Shown here piece after piece: positions 42,395 to 51,554 of a stretch of DNA of 64,000 nt (position 1 is the first letter of the stretch; every line of letters begins with the position of its first letter). Source of the stretch: JACVRM01 sp963755085 (lineage in GTDB: Bacteria; Actinomycetota; Thermoleophilia; Gaiellales; Gaiellaceae). The stretch spans positions 154,805-218,804 of the forward strand of contig CAVWIN010000002.1 of the NCBI GenBank assembly GCA_963755085.1, given 5' to 3'. The notes beneath the pieces were generated by a model. It had not been told where the DNA came from, searched no databases, and worked only from the letters and a program-made list of their open reading frames with translations. The position numbers and the translations under genes were made by a program.

Positions 42395-43356
42395 GGGATC
42401 GACCGGTACAGCCGCAGGAACGCCGGGCGGAAGCCACGGCGGGGCCAGAAGCGCGAGGCGAGGAGGTTGGTCACGCGCCAGTCGGTCACGACCGCGGGGT
42501 AGCCCTCGCCCGCCGCCCAGGAGAGCGAGGCCTCCGTGAGCGCCCGGCCGATGCCCGCGCCGCGCACCTCGGGGAGGGTCACGGCGAAGCCCAGGTAGGT
42601 GCCGCCCTCGACGTGCATCAGCCCGTCGTCGTGCCGCGAGCTGGAGAAGTCCGTCATCGAGAGGATCGCCACGGGACGGTCGCCCTGGAGGCCGATCAGG
42701 ACATGCTCCTTGTCGTCGGCGAGCGTCTGCTCCCATTCCGCCCGCGACTCCTCGATCGACCACGGCGCGACGTCGGAGAAGACCGGCGCCAGCTGCTGGT
42801 GCTGAGGGAGCGCGATGTCCACACCGACGAGCTGGTCGATGTCGTCGTACGTGGGCGGCCGGATGCTGAAGCCCTCGGGAACCGCCACCGGCTGCTCGAC
42901 GGGCGCGAGGATGCCGTGTGCCTGCTGCTGGCCGAACGACAGCCGGAACCAGGCATCGACGAGGTCGGCATCGCTCGTCGGGACGAGGACGTACTGGCGG
43001 GTGCGGCCCGCCTCGACCCAGGTCGCGGCGGCGGCCGCGTAGGCGTCGCGGAGTGCCTCGGCGTCGCTCGCGGCGTGGCCGGCGCTCTGCACCCAGACGT
43101 TCGGGCCCCAGGTCTCCACCGACTGCGGGGCGCCGAGCACGAAGGCCACGACGTCGCCGCCGCGTGTTGCGACTGCCCCTGACGCCCCGTCCGTGCGGAG
43201 CAGCTTCTCGACGGCGGCGCGCGCCTGCGCCGGATCCTCGAACCGCGCGTCGAGCAGCGGCTCGGCCTCACGGTGCCGGCGGTGGCGCTCGGCGAGCAGC
43301 TCGCCGGCCGCGTCCTGATCGGAGTCGGTGAACGGGCGGGTCTCGACGCGGGGCAC
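42391..43356 (-). CDS. tandem GNAT acetyltransferase
   Basis: It has 321 residues in two GNAT domains. The N-terminal one (VETRPFTDSDQDAAGELLAE) is degenerate in its CoA loop. The C-terminal one has FSIRPPTYDDIDQLVGVDIA, then YLGFAVTLPEVRGAGIGRAL with an intact R-G-x-G-I-G-R loop, and TDWRVTNLLASRFWPRRGF. GTG 43356. It heads a three-gene minus-strand operon divergent from polA. Substrate unknown. Confidence 0.88.
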   Translation of the reverse strand: MPRVETRPFTDSDQDAAGELLAERHRRHREAEPLLDARFEDPAQARAAVEKLLRTDGASGAVATRGGDVVAFVLGAPQSVETWGPNVWVQSAGHAASDAEALRDAYAAAAATWVEAGRTRQYVLVPTSDADLVDAWFRLSFGQQQAHGILAPVEQPVAVPEGFSIRPPTYDDIDQLVGVDIALPQHQQLAPVFSDVAPWSIEESRAEWEQTLADDKEHVLIGLQGDRPVAILSMTDFSSSRHDDGLMHVEGGTYLGFAVTLPEVRGAGIGRALTEASLSWAAGEGYPAVVTDWRVTNLLASRFWPRRGFRPAFLRLYRSIP

Positions 43357-43391
43357 GGCGCGGGACGATACTCATCTTCAGGTGTCGCGAA

Positions 43392-43397
43392 TAGACT
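43392..43397 (+). promoter_or_regulatory. -10 hexamer TAGACT for leaderless polA
   Basis: TAGACT ends seven bases before the polA GTG at 43405. Confidence 0.55.
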
Positions 43398-43404
43398 CGG
43401 AGGC

Positions 43405-45969
43405 GTGTCGCCGAAGACGCTGACGGGGGCCGAGCTGCAGCTCGACGACGGGCCTGCGCGCGACTCCGAGCTCTTCCTCGTCGACGGCAACAACCTGGCC
43501 TATCGCGCCTTCTTCGCTCTGCCGGAGGAGCTCGCCACGAGCGAGGGCTTCTCGACGAACGCGCTGCTCGGCTTCACGAACATGCTCTTCAAGCTGCTGG
43601 CCGACTACCGGCCAAAGGGGGTCGCCGTCGCATGGGACACGCGGCCGACGCACCGGGCGGCGACCGCCGAGGCGGCCGACGTGGTCTACAAGGAGGGCAG
43701 GCGCGCAATGCCGGACCTCCTGCGCGAGCAGTTCCCGTATTTCCGGCCGATCGTGGACGCCTTCGGCTACACCAACCTCGAGTTCGACGGCTGGGAGGCG
43801 GACGACGTGATCGCCACGCTCGCCACGCGCGCGGACGAGGCCGGCATCAAGACGACGATCGTCTCCACGGACCGCGACGCGTTCCAGCTCGTCACGGACA
43901 ACGTCACGCTGATGATGACGCCGCGCGGAGTCGCGGACGTCAACGTCTACACGCCCGACCGGGTCGAGGCGCGCTACGGGATCACGCCGGCGCAGATCCC
44001 CGACTTCATCGGCCTGAAAGGCGACACGTCCGACAACATCCCGGGCGTCCCGGGCATCGGTGACAAGACGGCCGGGCAGCTGATCGCGCAGTACGGCTCG
44101 CTCGAGGAGGTGCTCGACCACGCCGACGAGCTCACGCCCGCGCGCTCGAAGGCGATCCGCGAGCACGCCGATCAGGCGCGCACCGCCAAGGAGCTTGCGA
44201 CCATGCGGCGCGACCTGGAACTCGAGACGGATCCCGCCGCGCTCGTGCTCTCGCCGCCCGACCGTTCCGAGCTCGCTGAGATCTTCCGGCGCTTCGAGTT
44301 TCGCAACCTGCTGAACCGCATCGACGAGCTGGACGAAGCCGTGCCCGCCGCGGCGCGGAGCGTCAGGACGAGCCCGATGCCCTGGCGCGAGGAGCTGACG
44401 CTGCCTGCCGACGCCGGCCCCGTGGGCGTCGCGACGGTCGACGGCCGGACGGCGGTCGCCACCGGCGAAGAGGTCGTCGTCGCGACGGCGCCGGCGCCCG
44501 AGTACGCCGAGTCGGCGGTCCACGATGCGAAGGCCCAGCGGCTAACCGCGACCGATGACACGCTGCTCGCCGCGTACCTGATCGAGCCCGGCCGGGCGAC
44601 GTACGAGCTCGACGACCTCGCGGCGGAGTACGACGTCGACGTCGCGCCCGAGCCCGCGATCGAGGAGGAGACGGCCAACCTGGTCCGCCGCGCGGCCATC
44701 CCGCTGCGGCTGATCCCGCTCATGCGCACGCGGCTGGTCGAGCGCGGCGCAGAGCGCCTCTACCGCGAGGTGGAGCTGCCGCTCACCGGCGTGCTCGCGG
44801 ACATGGAAGACGCGGGCGTTCGCATCGACACGTACCGCATGGGCGAGATCACGGCCCGTCTCGCCGACCGCGTCGAGGAGCTCGAGGCGACGGCGTACGA
44901 CCTCGCGGGCGAGGAGTTCGTGCTCGGTTCGACACCGCAGGTGGGGCGGATCCTTTTCGAGAAGCTCGGCCTGACGCCCGGCCGCAAGGGCAAGACCGGC
45001 TACTCGACGGACACGCGCGTCCTGCGCACGATCCGCCACGAGCACGCGATCGTCGGCGTGATCGAGGAGTGGCGTGAGTACTCCAAGCTGCTGAACACGT
45101 ACCTCGGCCCGCTGCCGAGCCTGATCGGCGAGGACGGCCGCCTGCACACGACCATCAACCAGGCGGTCGCGTCGACCGGGCGGCTGTCGACCACGAACCC
45201 GAACCTGCAGGCGATCCCGATCCGCACGGACATCGGCCGTGAGATCCGCTCCGCGTTCGTCGCCGAGACCGGGTCGAAGCTGCTGTCGGCCGACTACTCG
45301 CAGATCGAGCTGCGCATCCTGGCGCACGTCTCCGGCGAGCCGAAGCTGCGCGAGGCGTTCGCTCGCGGCGACGACATCCACACGGCGACCGCGGTCGAGG
45401 TGCTCGGCAAGGACCCGGCGTCGCTGACGACCGGGGACCGGTCGATCGCCAAGATGATCAACTTCGGGATCGTCTACGGGATCTCGGCGTTCGGGCTCTC
45501 CGAGAACCTCGAGATCCCGCGCGAGCAGGCGCAGGAGTACATCGACGCGTACCTGGCGCGGTTCCCGCACGTGCAGGACTTCATCGAGCGGACGATCGAG
45601 CAGGCCGAGCGCGACGGCTACGTAACGAGCCTGCTCGGCCGCCGGCGCCCGGTGCCGGAGATCCGTGCCCGCAACCGCGCCACGCACTCGCTCGGCGAGC
45701 GGCTCGCCGTCAACTTCGTCATGCAGGGCTCGAACGCGGACATCATCAAGGTGGCGATGGTCGACATCCACCGCCGGCTGCGCGAGGAGGGGCGGAACGC
45801 GAAGCTGGTGCTCCAGGTGCACGACGAGCTGCTGCTCGAGGTGCCCGACAAGGAGGTCAACCAGGTGCGCGATCTCGTCCGCCAGGAGATGTGCGGCGCG
45901 TACCCGCTCGACCCGCCGCTTGGCGTCGACGTCGGCGTCGGCGACGACTGGGCGGAAGCGAAGCGCTGA
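43405..45969 (+). CDS. polA: DNA polymerase I without active proofreading domain
   Basis: Repair and Okazaki-fragment polymerase. It has 854 residues. The 5'-3' exonuclease (residues 20-310) contains FLVDGNNLAYRAFFALP, WEADDVIATLA and GLKGDTSDNIPGVPGIGDKT. The middle region (about 310-450) is short and lacks the DxE motif of a working 3'-5' exonuclease. The polymerase domain has STGRLSTTNPNLQAIPIRT, SADYSQIELRILAH and VLQVHDELLLEVP. GTG 43405 is seven bases after TAGACT. Confidence 0.96.
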   Translation: MSPKTLTGAELQLDDGPARDSELFLVDGNNLAYRAFFALPEELATSEGFSTNALLGFTNMLFKLLADYRPKGVAVAWDTRPTHRAATAEAADVVYKEGRRAMPDLLREQFPYFRPIVDAFGYTNLEFDGWEADDVIATLATRADEAGIKTTIVSTDRDAFQLVTDNVTLMMTPRGVADVNVYTPDRVEARYGITPAQIPDFIGLKGDTSDNIPGVPGIGDKTAGQLIAQYGSLEEVLDHADELTPARSKAIREHADQARTAKELATMRRDLELETDPAALVLSPPDRSELAEIFRRFEFRNLLNRIDELDEAVPAAARSVRTSPMPWREELTLPADAGPVGVATVDGRTAVATGEEVVVATAPAPEYAESAVHDAKAQRLTATDDTLLAAYLIEPGRATYELDDLAAEYDVDVAPEPAIEEETANLVRRAAIPLRLIPLMRTRLVERGAERLYREVELPLTGVLADMEDAGVRIDTYRMGEITARLADRVEELEATAYDLAGEEFVLGSTPQVGRILFEKLGLTPGRKGKTGYSTDTRVLRTIRHEHAIVGVIEEWREYSKLLNTYLGPLPSLIGEDGRLHTTINQAVASTGRLSTTNPNLQAIPIRTDIGREIRSAFVAETGSKLLSADYSQIELRILAHVSGEPKLREAFARGDDIHTATAVEVLGKDPASLTTGDRSIAKMINFGIVYGISAFGLSENLEIPREQAQEYIDAYLARFPHVQDFIERTIEQAERDGYVTSLLGRRRPVPEIRARNRATHSLGERLAVNFVMQGSNADIIKVAMVDIHRRLREEGRNAKLVLQVHDELLLEVPDKEVNQVRDLVRQEMCGAYPLDPPLGVDVGVGDDWAEAKR

Positions 45970-46053
45970 CGACGCGCCACCTTGACGGAGGCAGCCGACG
46001 AGGTGCACATTGTGCGTCTGTAGTCAGTCGGTCTGCGGCGAATGGAGGCTCAC

Positions 46054-46293
46054 ATGCGTCCCGCGCTGCGAACCCGATTCTGGTTGGAAGCTCCGGCGTC
46101 GTGTCTGGCGCTCGCGCTGGCTCTAGCGACGTACATCTCGCCGGCGTGGATCGAGACGCTGTTCTCGATCGACCCTGACGGCGGCGACGGATCCTTGGAG
46201 TGGGCCCTGGTGATCGGATGCCTGGCCGTTGCGGCCGGCCTTGGCGCCGCAGCGCGCGCCGAATGGCGGCGTGGTCACCGCGTAGTCGTCTAG
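46054..46293 (+). CDS. small membrane protein, two predicted helices
   Basis: It has 79 residues from ATG 46054, chosen because GGAGG lies eight bases upstream; an in-frame ATG at 46042 has no such site. Hydrophobic segments are ASCLALALALATYIS and WALVIGCLAVAAGLGAAA, separated by an acidic loop (SIDPDGGDGS), and the C-terminus is basic. No family recognised. A second small gene follows after 15 bases. Confidence 0.6.
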   Translation: MRPALRTRFWLEAPASCLALALALATYISPAWIETLFSIDPDGGDGSLEWALVIGCLAVAAGLGAAARAEWRRGHRVVV

Positions 46294-46308
46294 ACGGAAG
46301 GGAACGAA

Positions 46309-46536
46309 ATGTCCGAACGTCAGGTCACAGCAATAGCCGCGCCGCCAGGCACGGTGCACACACCGGATGGTCAAGAGGGAACGACGGTTGCCCTACCCGA
46401 TGATCACCTCCTCGTGACGCTCGACGACGGACGCTCGTTCGTGGTCGAAGCGGAGCAGCTCCTGCTGCAGCACGACGGGACGTACGTGGTCACGACGGCC
46501 CCGAACCGTTCGCGCTCGGATACGTCAGGCCGCTGA
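46309..46536 (+). CDS. small hypothetical protein
   Basis: It has 75 residues. ATG 46309 has an AAGGGA Shine-Dalgarno site eight bases upstream. The central part, LLVTLDDGRSFVVEAEQLLL, looks like a small beta-barrel or PRC-like strand pattern, but I do not recognise the family. The last 47 bases overlap the 3' end of the convergent giant FG-GAP gene. Probably co-transcribed with the upstream small membrane gene. Confidence 0.55.
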   Translation: MSERQVTAIAAPPGTVHTPDGQEGTTVALPDDHLLVTLDDGRSFVVEAEQLLLQHDGTYVVTTAPNRSRSDTSGR

Positions 46537-49500
46537 TCTTGACGATGCTCCGACCCGCGAACGAGACGTACAACGTGGGATCGGTCGGAAGCTCGACGTT
46601 GCTCCCCTCGGGAGCCGACCACCCCGCCGAGATGTAGTCGTAGTAACAGTTCGTCGGCCTCCCCCGCAGCGCTCCCGTGTCGAGGATGCGCTGCCAGGTC
46701 CGCCCGCCGTCGTCGGTCATGAAGGCGCCGCCCATTCCGACGGCGAAGCGCCGGTCGGACTCGAACGGGTCGAAACACATGTCCGTGAGCACCAGGTCGA
46801 GGTGATCGCCCTGTCCGTCGGCGTCCTCGTCTCGCGCGATCGGAATCCGGCCGCCGCACGTGAGGGCTTGCTCCAGCGCCGTGTCGATCTGCCACGCCGG
46901 CAAGAAGAGCGGGTCGTACCGCCAGACGTGGTCCGGGCCGAGGACGTAGATCACGAATTCGATGTAGGGATGGACGAAGAACCGGCGCGCCGTGGCGGGG
47001 CCGGCTCCCGGGACGAGCTGTTCCCAGCGGTCCGTGTCGGGCAGCATGTGCCACAGTCGCTTCTGCGGGTCGCCGCCGAGGACATACCCGGTGTGGTCGT
47101 GCCCGCCCCAGGCCTGGACGATCCCGGCGTCGGGAGAGGGGAGGAACGGTCCTATCTGCTCGACGAACCCGCCCTTACCGGCCCCGAAGTTCGGAATCAC
47201 GAACATGAGCGGTTGCCGGAAGGTGCCGTCGCCGTTGCTGGTGGCGTCGTAGACGCCGGCGTCGCCGAAGCCGATGATGTCGGCGCGGCCGTCGCCGGTG
47301 ATGTCGGCGAGCAGGCGTGGGTGTTTGTCGGTGCGCCAGCCGCCGGCGTCGTAGCCGAGGTCGTTGATGACGAACTGTGCGCCGGTGAAGGTGCCGTCGC
47401 CGTTGCTGAGCGCGACGTAGACGCCGGCGTCGCCGAAGCCGATGATGTCGGCGCGGCCGTCGCCGGTGATGTCGGCCAGGAAGCGTGGATGTTTGTCGAC
47501 CTGCCAGCCGCCGGCGTCGAGGCCGAAGTCGTCGAGCACGGTGACGGGTTGGAACTGGAAGCTGCCGTCGCCGTTGCTGAGCGCGACGTAGACGCCGGCG
47601 TCGCCGAAGCCGATGATGTCGGCGCGGCCGTCGCCGGTGATGTCGGCGAGCAGGCGTGGGTGTTTGTCGGTGCGCCAGCCGCCGGCCTCGTAGCCGAGGT
47701 CGTTGATGACGAACTGTGCGCCGGTGAAGGTGCCGTCGCCGTTGCTGAGCGCGACGTAGACGCCGGCGTCGCCGAAGCCGACGATGTCGGCGCGGCCGTC
47801 GCCGGTGATGTCGGCCAGGAAGCGTGGATGTTTGTCGACCTGCCAGCCGCCGGCGTCGAGGCCGAAGTCGTCGAGCACGGTGACGGGTTGGAACTGGAAG
47901 CTGCCGTCGCCGTTGCTGAGCGCGACGTAGACGCCGGCGTCGCCGAAGCCGATGATGTCGGCGCGCCCGTCGCCGGTGATGTCGGCGAGCAGGCGTGGGT
48001 GTTTGTCGGTGCGCCAGCCGCCGGCCTCGTAGCCGAGGTCGTTGAGGACGAATTGCGGGGCGGCGAAGGTGCCGTCGCCGTTGCTGAGCGCGACGTAGAC
48101 GCCGGCGTCGCCGAAGCCGACGATGTCGGCGCGGCCGTCACCGGTGATGTCGGCCAGGAAGCGCGGGTGCCGGTCGACACGCCAACCACCCGCCTCGATG
48201 CCGAAATCCGCAAGCACGAACTGCGGATCGGCGAACGTGCCGTCGGGCTTGCTGAGCGCGGTCCAGACGCCAGCATCTCCGAAGCCGACGATGTCCGCCC
48301 GCCCGTCGCCCGTGATGTCCGCGAGGAAGCGCGGGTGCTGGTCGACACGCCAGCCGCCGGGCGTGTCCCAGTCCGACCGGTGGGTCATCTCGCGAAGCCG
48401 GTGCGTGCGGAGCAGCACGGCGAGGTTGTTCGGAATCCGGACGTCGTCGACGACGGTGTTCCCGAAGAACCTGATGAAGACGTAGTGACCGGGCTCGTCG
48501 CGGTCCTCCCAGGGCCACACCTCCGGGTCGTCCCACGGCGCGCGCAGGACGATCGGCCGGAAGCCGCGCAGTGCGAACCCGCTGCTCGCATTCCAGATCG
48601 TGCTCCTCTGGCGGAGCGGCGGCCCCGGCACCACGTGGCGCATGTCCGTTCCGGATCCGACGTCCGGAAGGTCGCCGGGGTCCGCGTCATATAGCGTGAC
48701 GGTGTTCCCGAGACTCGCGGAGACCGCGTTGCCGTGGGCATCCCACCGGGGCGTGAACACCAGCATCGAGTGCGCGCGCAGCGGATCGGCGAACGAGCAG
48801 TCGTTGTCGCCGCCGCCGTACTGCTGTGATCGCCATGAATCGCCGCCGTTCGAGGAGGTGAAGCCGTCGTTGTCGCCCGTATTGAGCGAGAGCACCGGGC
48901 CCTTGCCGATAAGCGCGACCCCGGCGACGTTTACGCACGACAACGTGGCGACGTTGGCTGCGGCCCGAAAGGTCTTGCCACCGTCGCGGCTCCAGTGGAC
49001 GCCGCCGTCGCTCGTTGCCCAGATGTTCCCCCTGACGTGCTTGTACGTGCCGTCCTCGAACGTCGCCTCGAAGTCCGGAGACAGGAAAATGCCGTGCAGG
49101 TCGGGATGGATGCTCACCTCGGGGTCGAGCGGCTCCCAGTCGGATTCGTCCGTCGGGTCGAGGGGCGCCACCCAGGTCTGTGCCCGCTGCGGGCTGTAGA
49201 AGACGACGTCGCCGTGCCCTGGCCTCGTCGTCTCGACGAAGACGTTGCCGCTGAACTGCATGCCGATGGGCGGGAGGGGGACGGGCTCCCAGGCCGAGCT
49301 GTGTGTTCCGAGAAACTGGTCGAAGTCGCCGCGGAACAGTGCAGGCTCGATGTTGGCATTGGCCGTGACGAACACCTCGAGCGGCGACCGAGGCGAGACG
49401 GCGAGCACCTTCGCGCCCTGAGCATTGGCAAGTCCCACTGCACCGCCGATCGCGCTCGGGATGCTCGTGCTCTCATCGGGGATCCACGTCTGCCCGCCGT

Positions 49501-51316
49501 CGAACGAGACGAACATGCGGCTGTCACCGAGCGCGTAGACGACAGGCGGCACGAGCGCTCCGGGAGGTGTGGCCGCGGCCGCGACGTGGTTGACCCGTTC
49601 GAACCCACCTCGCCGCGCGGGGAGGACGTCGGTGAACGTGGCGCCCGCGTCCCGGCTGACGGCCAGTGACGTTCCGCCCGCGGCATAGACGAGGGTCGCG
49701 GAGCCCGGCGCCCAGGCAAGCTCGCCTGCGGTCGTCAGTGCGCCGCTCCCGGGCGGTTGGGGAAAGGCATGGACACGCGTCCATGTGCTCCCACCGTCCG
49801 TCGAGCGCCAGACACCGGCATCATCCGACTCCCGATCGTCCCGGACGATGGCGAGGACGATCGCTTCGTCGCCGAAGTTGGCCAGCACGAAGCGTGGACC
49901 GGCGAATCTCCCTCTGCCGGTGCTGGTGGCGTCGTAGACGCCGGCGTCGCCGAAGCCGATGATGTCGGCGCGGCCGTCGCCGGTGATGTCGGCGAGTAGG
50001 CGTGGGTGTTTGTCGGTGCGCCAGCCGCCGGCGTCGTAGCCGAGGTCGTTGAGGACGAACTGTGCGCCGGTGAAGGTGCCGTCGCCGTTGCTGAGCGCGA
50101 CGTAGACGCCGGCGTCGCCGAAGCCGATGATGTCGGCGCGGCCGTCGCCGGTGATGTCGGCCAGGAAGCGTGGATGTTTGTCGACCTGCCAGCCGCCGGC
50201 GTCGAGGCCGAAGTCGTCGAGCACGGTGACGGGTTGGAACTGGAAGCTGCCGTCGCCGTTGCTGAGCGCGACGTAGACGCCGGCGTCGCCGAAGCCGATG
50301 ATGTCGGCGCGGCCGTCGCCGGTGATGTCGGCGAGCAGGCGTGGGTGTTGGTCGGTGCGCCAGCCGCCGGCCTCGTAGCCGAGGTCGTTGAGGACGAATT
50401 GCGGGGCGGTGAAGGTGCCGTCGCCGTTGCTGAGCGCGACGTAGACGCCGGCGTCGCCGAAGCCGATGATGTCGGCGCGGCCGTCGCCGGTGATGTCGGC
50501 CAGGAAGCGTGGATGTTTGTCGACCTGCCAGCCGCCGGCGTCGAGGCCGAAGTCGTCGAGCACGGTGACGGGTTGGAACTGGAAGCTGCCGTCGCCGTTG
50601 CTGAGCGCGACGTAGACGCCGGCGTCGCCGAAGCCGATGATGTCGGCGCGCCCGTCGCCGGTGATGTCGGCGAGCAGGCGTGGGTGTTGGTCGGTGCGCC
50701 AGCCGCCGGCCTCGTAGCCGAGGTCGTTGAGGACGAATTGCGGGGCGGCGAAGGTGCCGTCGCCGTTGCTGAGCGCGACGTAGACGCCGGCGTCGCCGAA
50801 GCCGACGATGTCGGCGCGGCCGTCACCGGTGATGTCGGCCAGGAAGCGCGGGTGCCGGTCGACACGCCAACCACCCGCCTCGATGCCGAAATCCGCCAGG
50901 ACGACGCGCGGCTCGGCGAACGTCCCGTCGCCGTTGCTCAGCGCCGTCCAGACGCCGCTTTCGCCGAAGCCGACGATGTCCGCGCGCCCGTCGCCCGTGA
51001 TGTCGGCGAGGAATCGGGGGCTCCGCTCCACAAGCCAGCGAGCAGAGTCCGGCGCGACCGCGATCGACACCACGCAGTAGCCGCCGATTGCGCCCGGGAC
51101 ACCGAACTGGCCCGCTGCCGGCTGCGACCACGTGATCTGCTCAAACGAGGCGCCGCCATCCTCCGACACCCAGATGTCGCTCGAGAGCGACCCGGCGAAG
51201 ACAAGCATCCCGTCGTCCGAGCTTGCGAGCGACAACATGCGGCCGCTCGGGAACTGCGTCGGGGACTCCAACGAAGCGTTCGAGAGGGTCGGACTAACGT
51301 CCTCGACGGTCGGCAT
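46490..51316 (-). CDS. giant FG-GAP / Asp-box repeat protein
   Basis: It has 1,608 residues. Residues 1-89 carry an Asp-box (SEDGGASFEQITW). About 90-480 is an array of seven 56/57-residue FG-GAP repeats, each with the calcium-loop motif DITGDGRADIVGFG. About 480-980 is a segment of Asp-box (BNR) turns such as STDGGSTWTRV, SFDGGQTWIPD and SRDGGKTF. About 980-1,375 is a second array of seven FG-GAP repeats. The C-terminus has DDGGRTWQRI. Seven repeats would build one seven-bladed propeller per array. ATG 51316 has AAAGGAGG upstream. I see no signal peptide, odd for a likely surface or secreted protein. Function unknown; carbohydrate or protein binding is the usual role of such folds. Confidence 0.85.
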   Translation of the reverse strand: MPTVEDVSPTLSNASLESPTQFPSGRMLSLASSDDGMLVFAGSLSSDIWVSEDGGASFEQITWSQPAAGQFGVPGAIGGYCVVSIAVAPDSARWLVERSPRFLADITGDGRADIVGFGESGVWTALSNGDGTFAEPRVVLADFGIEAGGWRVDRHPRFLADITGDGRADIVGFGDAGVYVALSNGDGTFAAPQFVLNDLGYEAGGWRTDQHPRLLADITGDGRADIIGFGDAGVYVALSNGDGSFQFQPVTVLDDFGLDAGGWQVDKHPRFLADITGDGRADIIGFGDAGVYVALSNGDGTFTAPQFVLNDLGYEAGGWRTDQHPRLLADITGDGRADIIGFGDAGVYVALSNGDGSFQFQPVTVLDDFGLDAGGWQVDKHPRFLADITGDGRADIIGFGDAGVYVALSNGDGTFTGAQFVLNDLGYDAGGWRTDKHPRLLADITGDGRADIIGFGDAGVYDATSTGRGRFAGPRFVLANFGDEAIVLAIVRDDRESDDAGVWRSTDGGSTWTRVHAFPQPPGSGALTTAGELAWAPGSATLVYAAGGTSLAVSRDAGATFTDVLPARRGGFERVNHVAAAATPPGALVPPVVYALGDSRMFVSFDGGQTWIPDESTSIPSAIGGAVGLANAQGAKVLAVSPRSPLEVFVTANANIEPALFRGDFDQFLGTHSSAWEPVPLPPIGMQFSGNVFVETTRPGHGDVVFYSPQRAQTWVAPLDPTDESDWEPLDPEVSIHPDLHGIFLSPDFEATFEDGTYKHVRGNIWATSDGGVHWSRDGGKTFRAAANVATLSCVNVAGVALIGKGPVLSLNTGDNDGFTSSNGGDSWRSQQYGGGDNDCSFADPLRAHSMLVFTPRWDAHGNAVSASLGNTVTLYDADPGDLPDVGSGTDMRHVVPGPPLRQRSTIWNASSGFALRGFRPIVLRAPWDDPEVWPWEDRDEPGHYVFIRFFGNTVVDDVRIPNNLAVLLRTHRLREMTHRSDWDTPGGWRVDQHPRFLADITGDGRADIVGFGDAGVWTALSKPDGTFADPQFVLADFGIEAGGWRVDRHPRFLADITGDGRADIVGFGDAGVYVALSNGDGTFAAPQFVLNDLGYEAGGWRTDKHPRLLADITGDGRADIIGFGDAGVYVALSNGDGSFQFQPVTVLDDFGLDAGGWQVDKHPRFLADITGDGRADIVGFGDAGVYVALSNGDGTFTGAQFVINDLGYEAGGWRTDKHPRLLADITGDGRADIIGFGDAGVYVALSNGDGSFQFQPVTVLDDFGLDAGGWQVDKHPRFLADITGDGRADIIGFGDAGVYVALSNGDGTFTGAQFVINDLGYDAGGWRTDKHPRLLADITGDGRADIIGFGDAGVYDATSNGDGTFRQPLMFVIPNFGAGKGGFVEQIGPFLPSPDAGIVQAWGGHDHTGYVLGGDPQKRLWHMLPDTDRWEQLVPGAGPATARRFFVHPYIEFVIYVLGPDHVWRYDPLFLPAWQIDTALEQALTCGGRIPIARDEDADGQGDHLDLVLTDMCFDPFESDRRFAVGMGGAFMTDDGGRTWQRILDTGALRGRPTNCYYDYISAGWSAPEGSNVELPTDPTLYVSFAGRSIVKISGLTYPSANGSGPS
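47190..48370 (-). repeat. FG-GAP coding repeat array 2, seven units of 168/171 bp
   Basis: Units alternate between two types, ending NDLGYE and LDDFGLD, so the higher-order unit is about 339 bp. Copies within the array are nearly identical at nucleotide level. The array mirrors array 1, including diverged edge units (FADPQFVLADFG first, YDATSNGDGTF last). Confidence 0.9.
49880..51050 (-). repeat. FG-GAP coding repeat array 1, seven units of 168/171 bp
   Basis: Same two-type alternation as array 2. The last unit reads YDATSTGRGRF where array 2 has YDATSNGDGTF, so the arrays match unit by unit including their edges. This points to duplication of a whole seven-unit block or ongoing conversion between the blocks. 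Confidence 0.9.
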
Positions 51317-51513
51317 GAGCGCCTCCTTTGTTGCGGCACCGGCCCCTGGGGCTGTCACGTGAGCCCCGGAGGGGCGGGTAGGCCCTAGTCGGATCACTAA
51401 GAGCGCCGCAGACCCCCGAGCCTACGCCCGTGGACTTTCCTGTTCAACCGTCCTGAACGAATTGCGCGCACACGAGTGGGCGCGCGTCGGGGCGGGCTCC
51501 CTCTTGGAGGCTT

Positions 51514-51541
51514 GGTGGGCCCGCCGCTCGGCGGGCCCACC
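51514..51541. terminator. 13-bp GC-rich hairpin after the phosphodiesterase-nucleotidase gene
   Basis: GGTGGGCCCGCCG (51514-51526) and CGGCGGGCCCACC (51529-51541) are perfect complements with a two-base loop, 14 bases beyond the stop of the minus-strand gene that ends at 51555. There is no T tract on either strand, as is common for actinobacterial terminators. The rest of the 51317-51554 gap holds only the Shine-Dalgarno site of the FG-GAP gene and a weak GTTCA/TGAAC dyad (51442-51458). Confidence 0.65.
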
Positions 51542-51554
51542 AGATGCAGTGCTG

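Noticed and set aside
47190..51050. Regularly spaced near-identical repeats resembling a CRISPR array or satellite DNA.
   Set aside because: The period (168/171 bp) is a multiple of three, the frame stays open and the product is a clear FG-GAP repeat protein; no short repeat-spacer structure.
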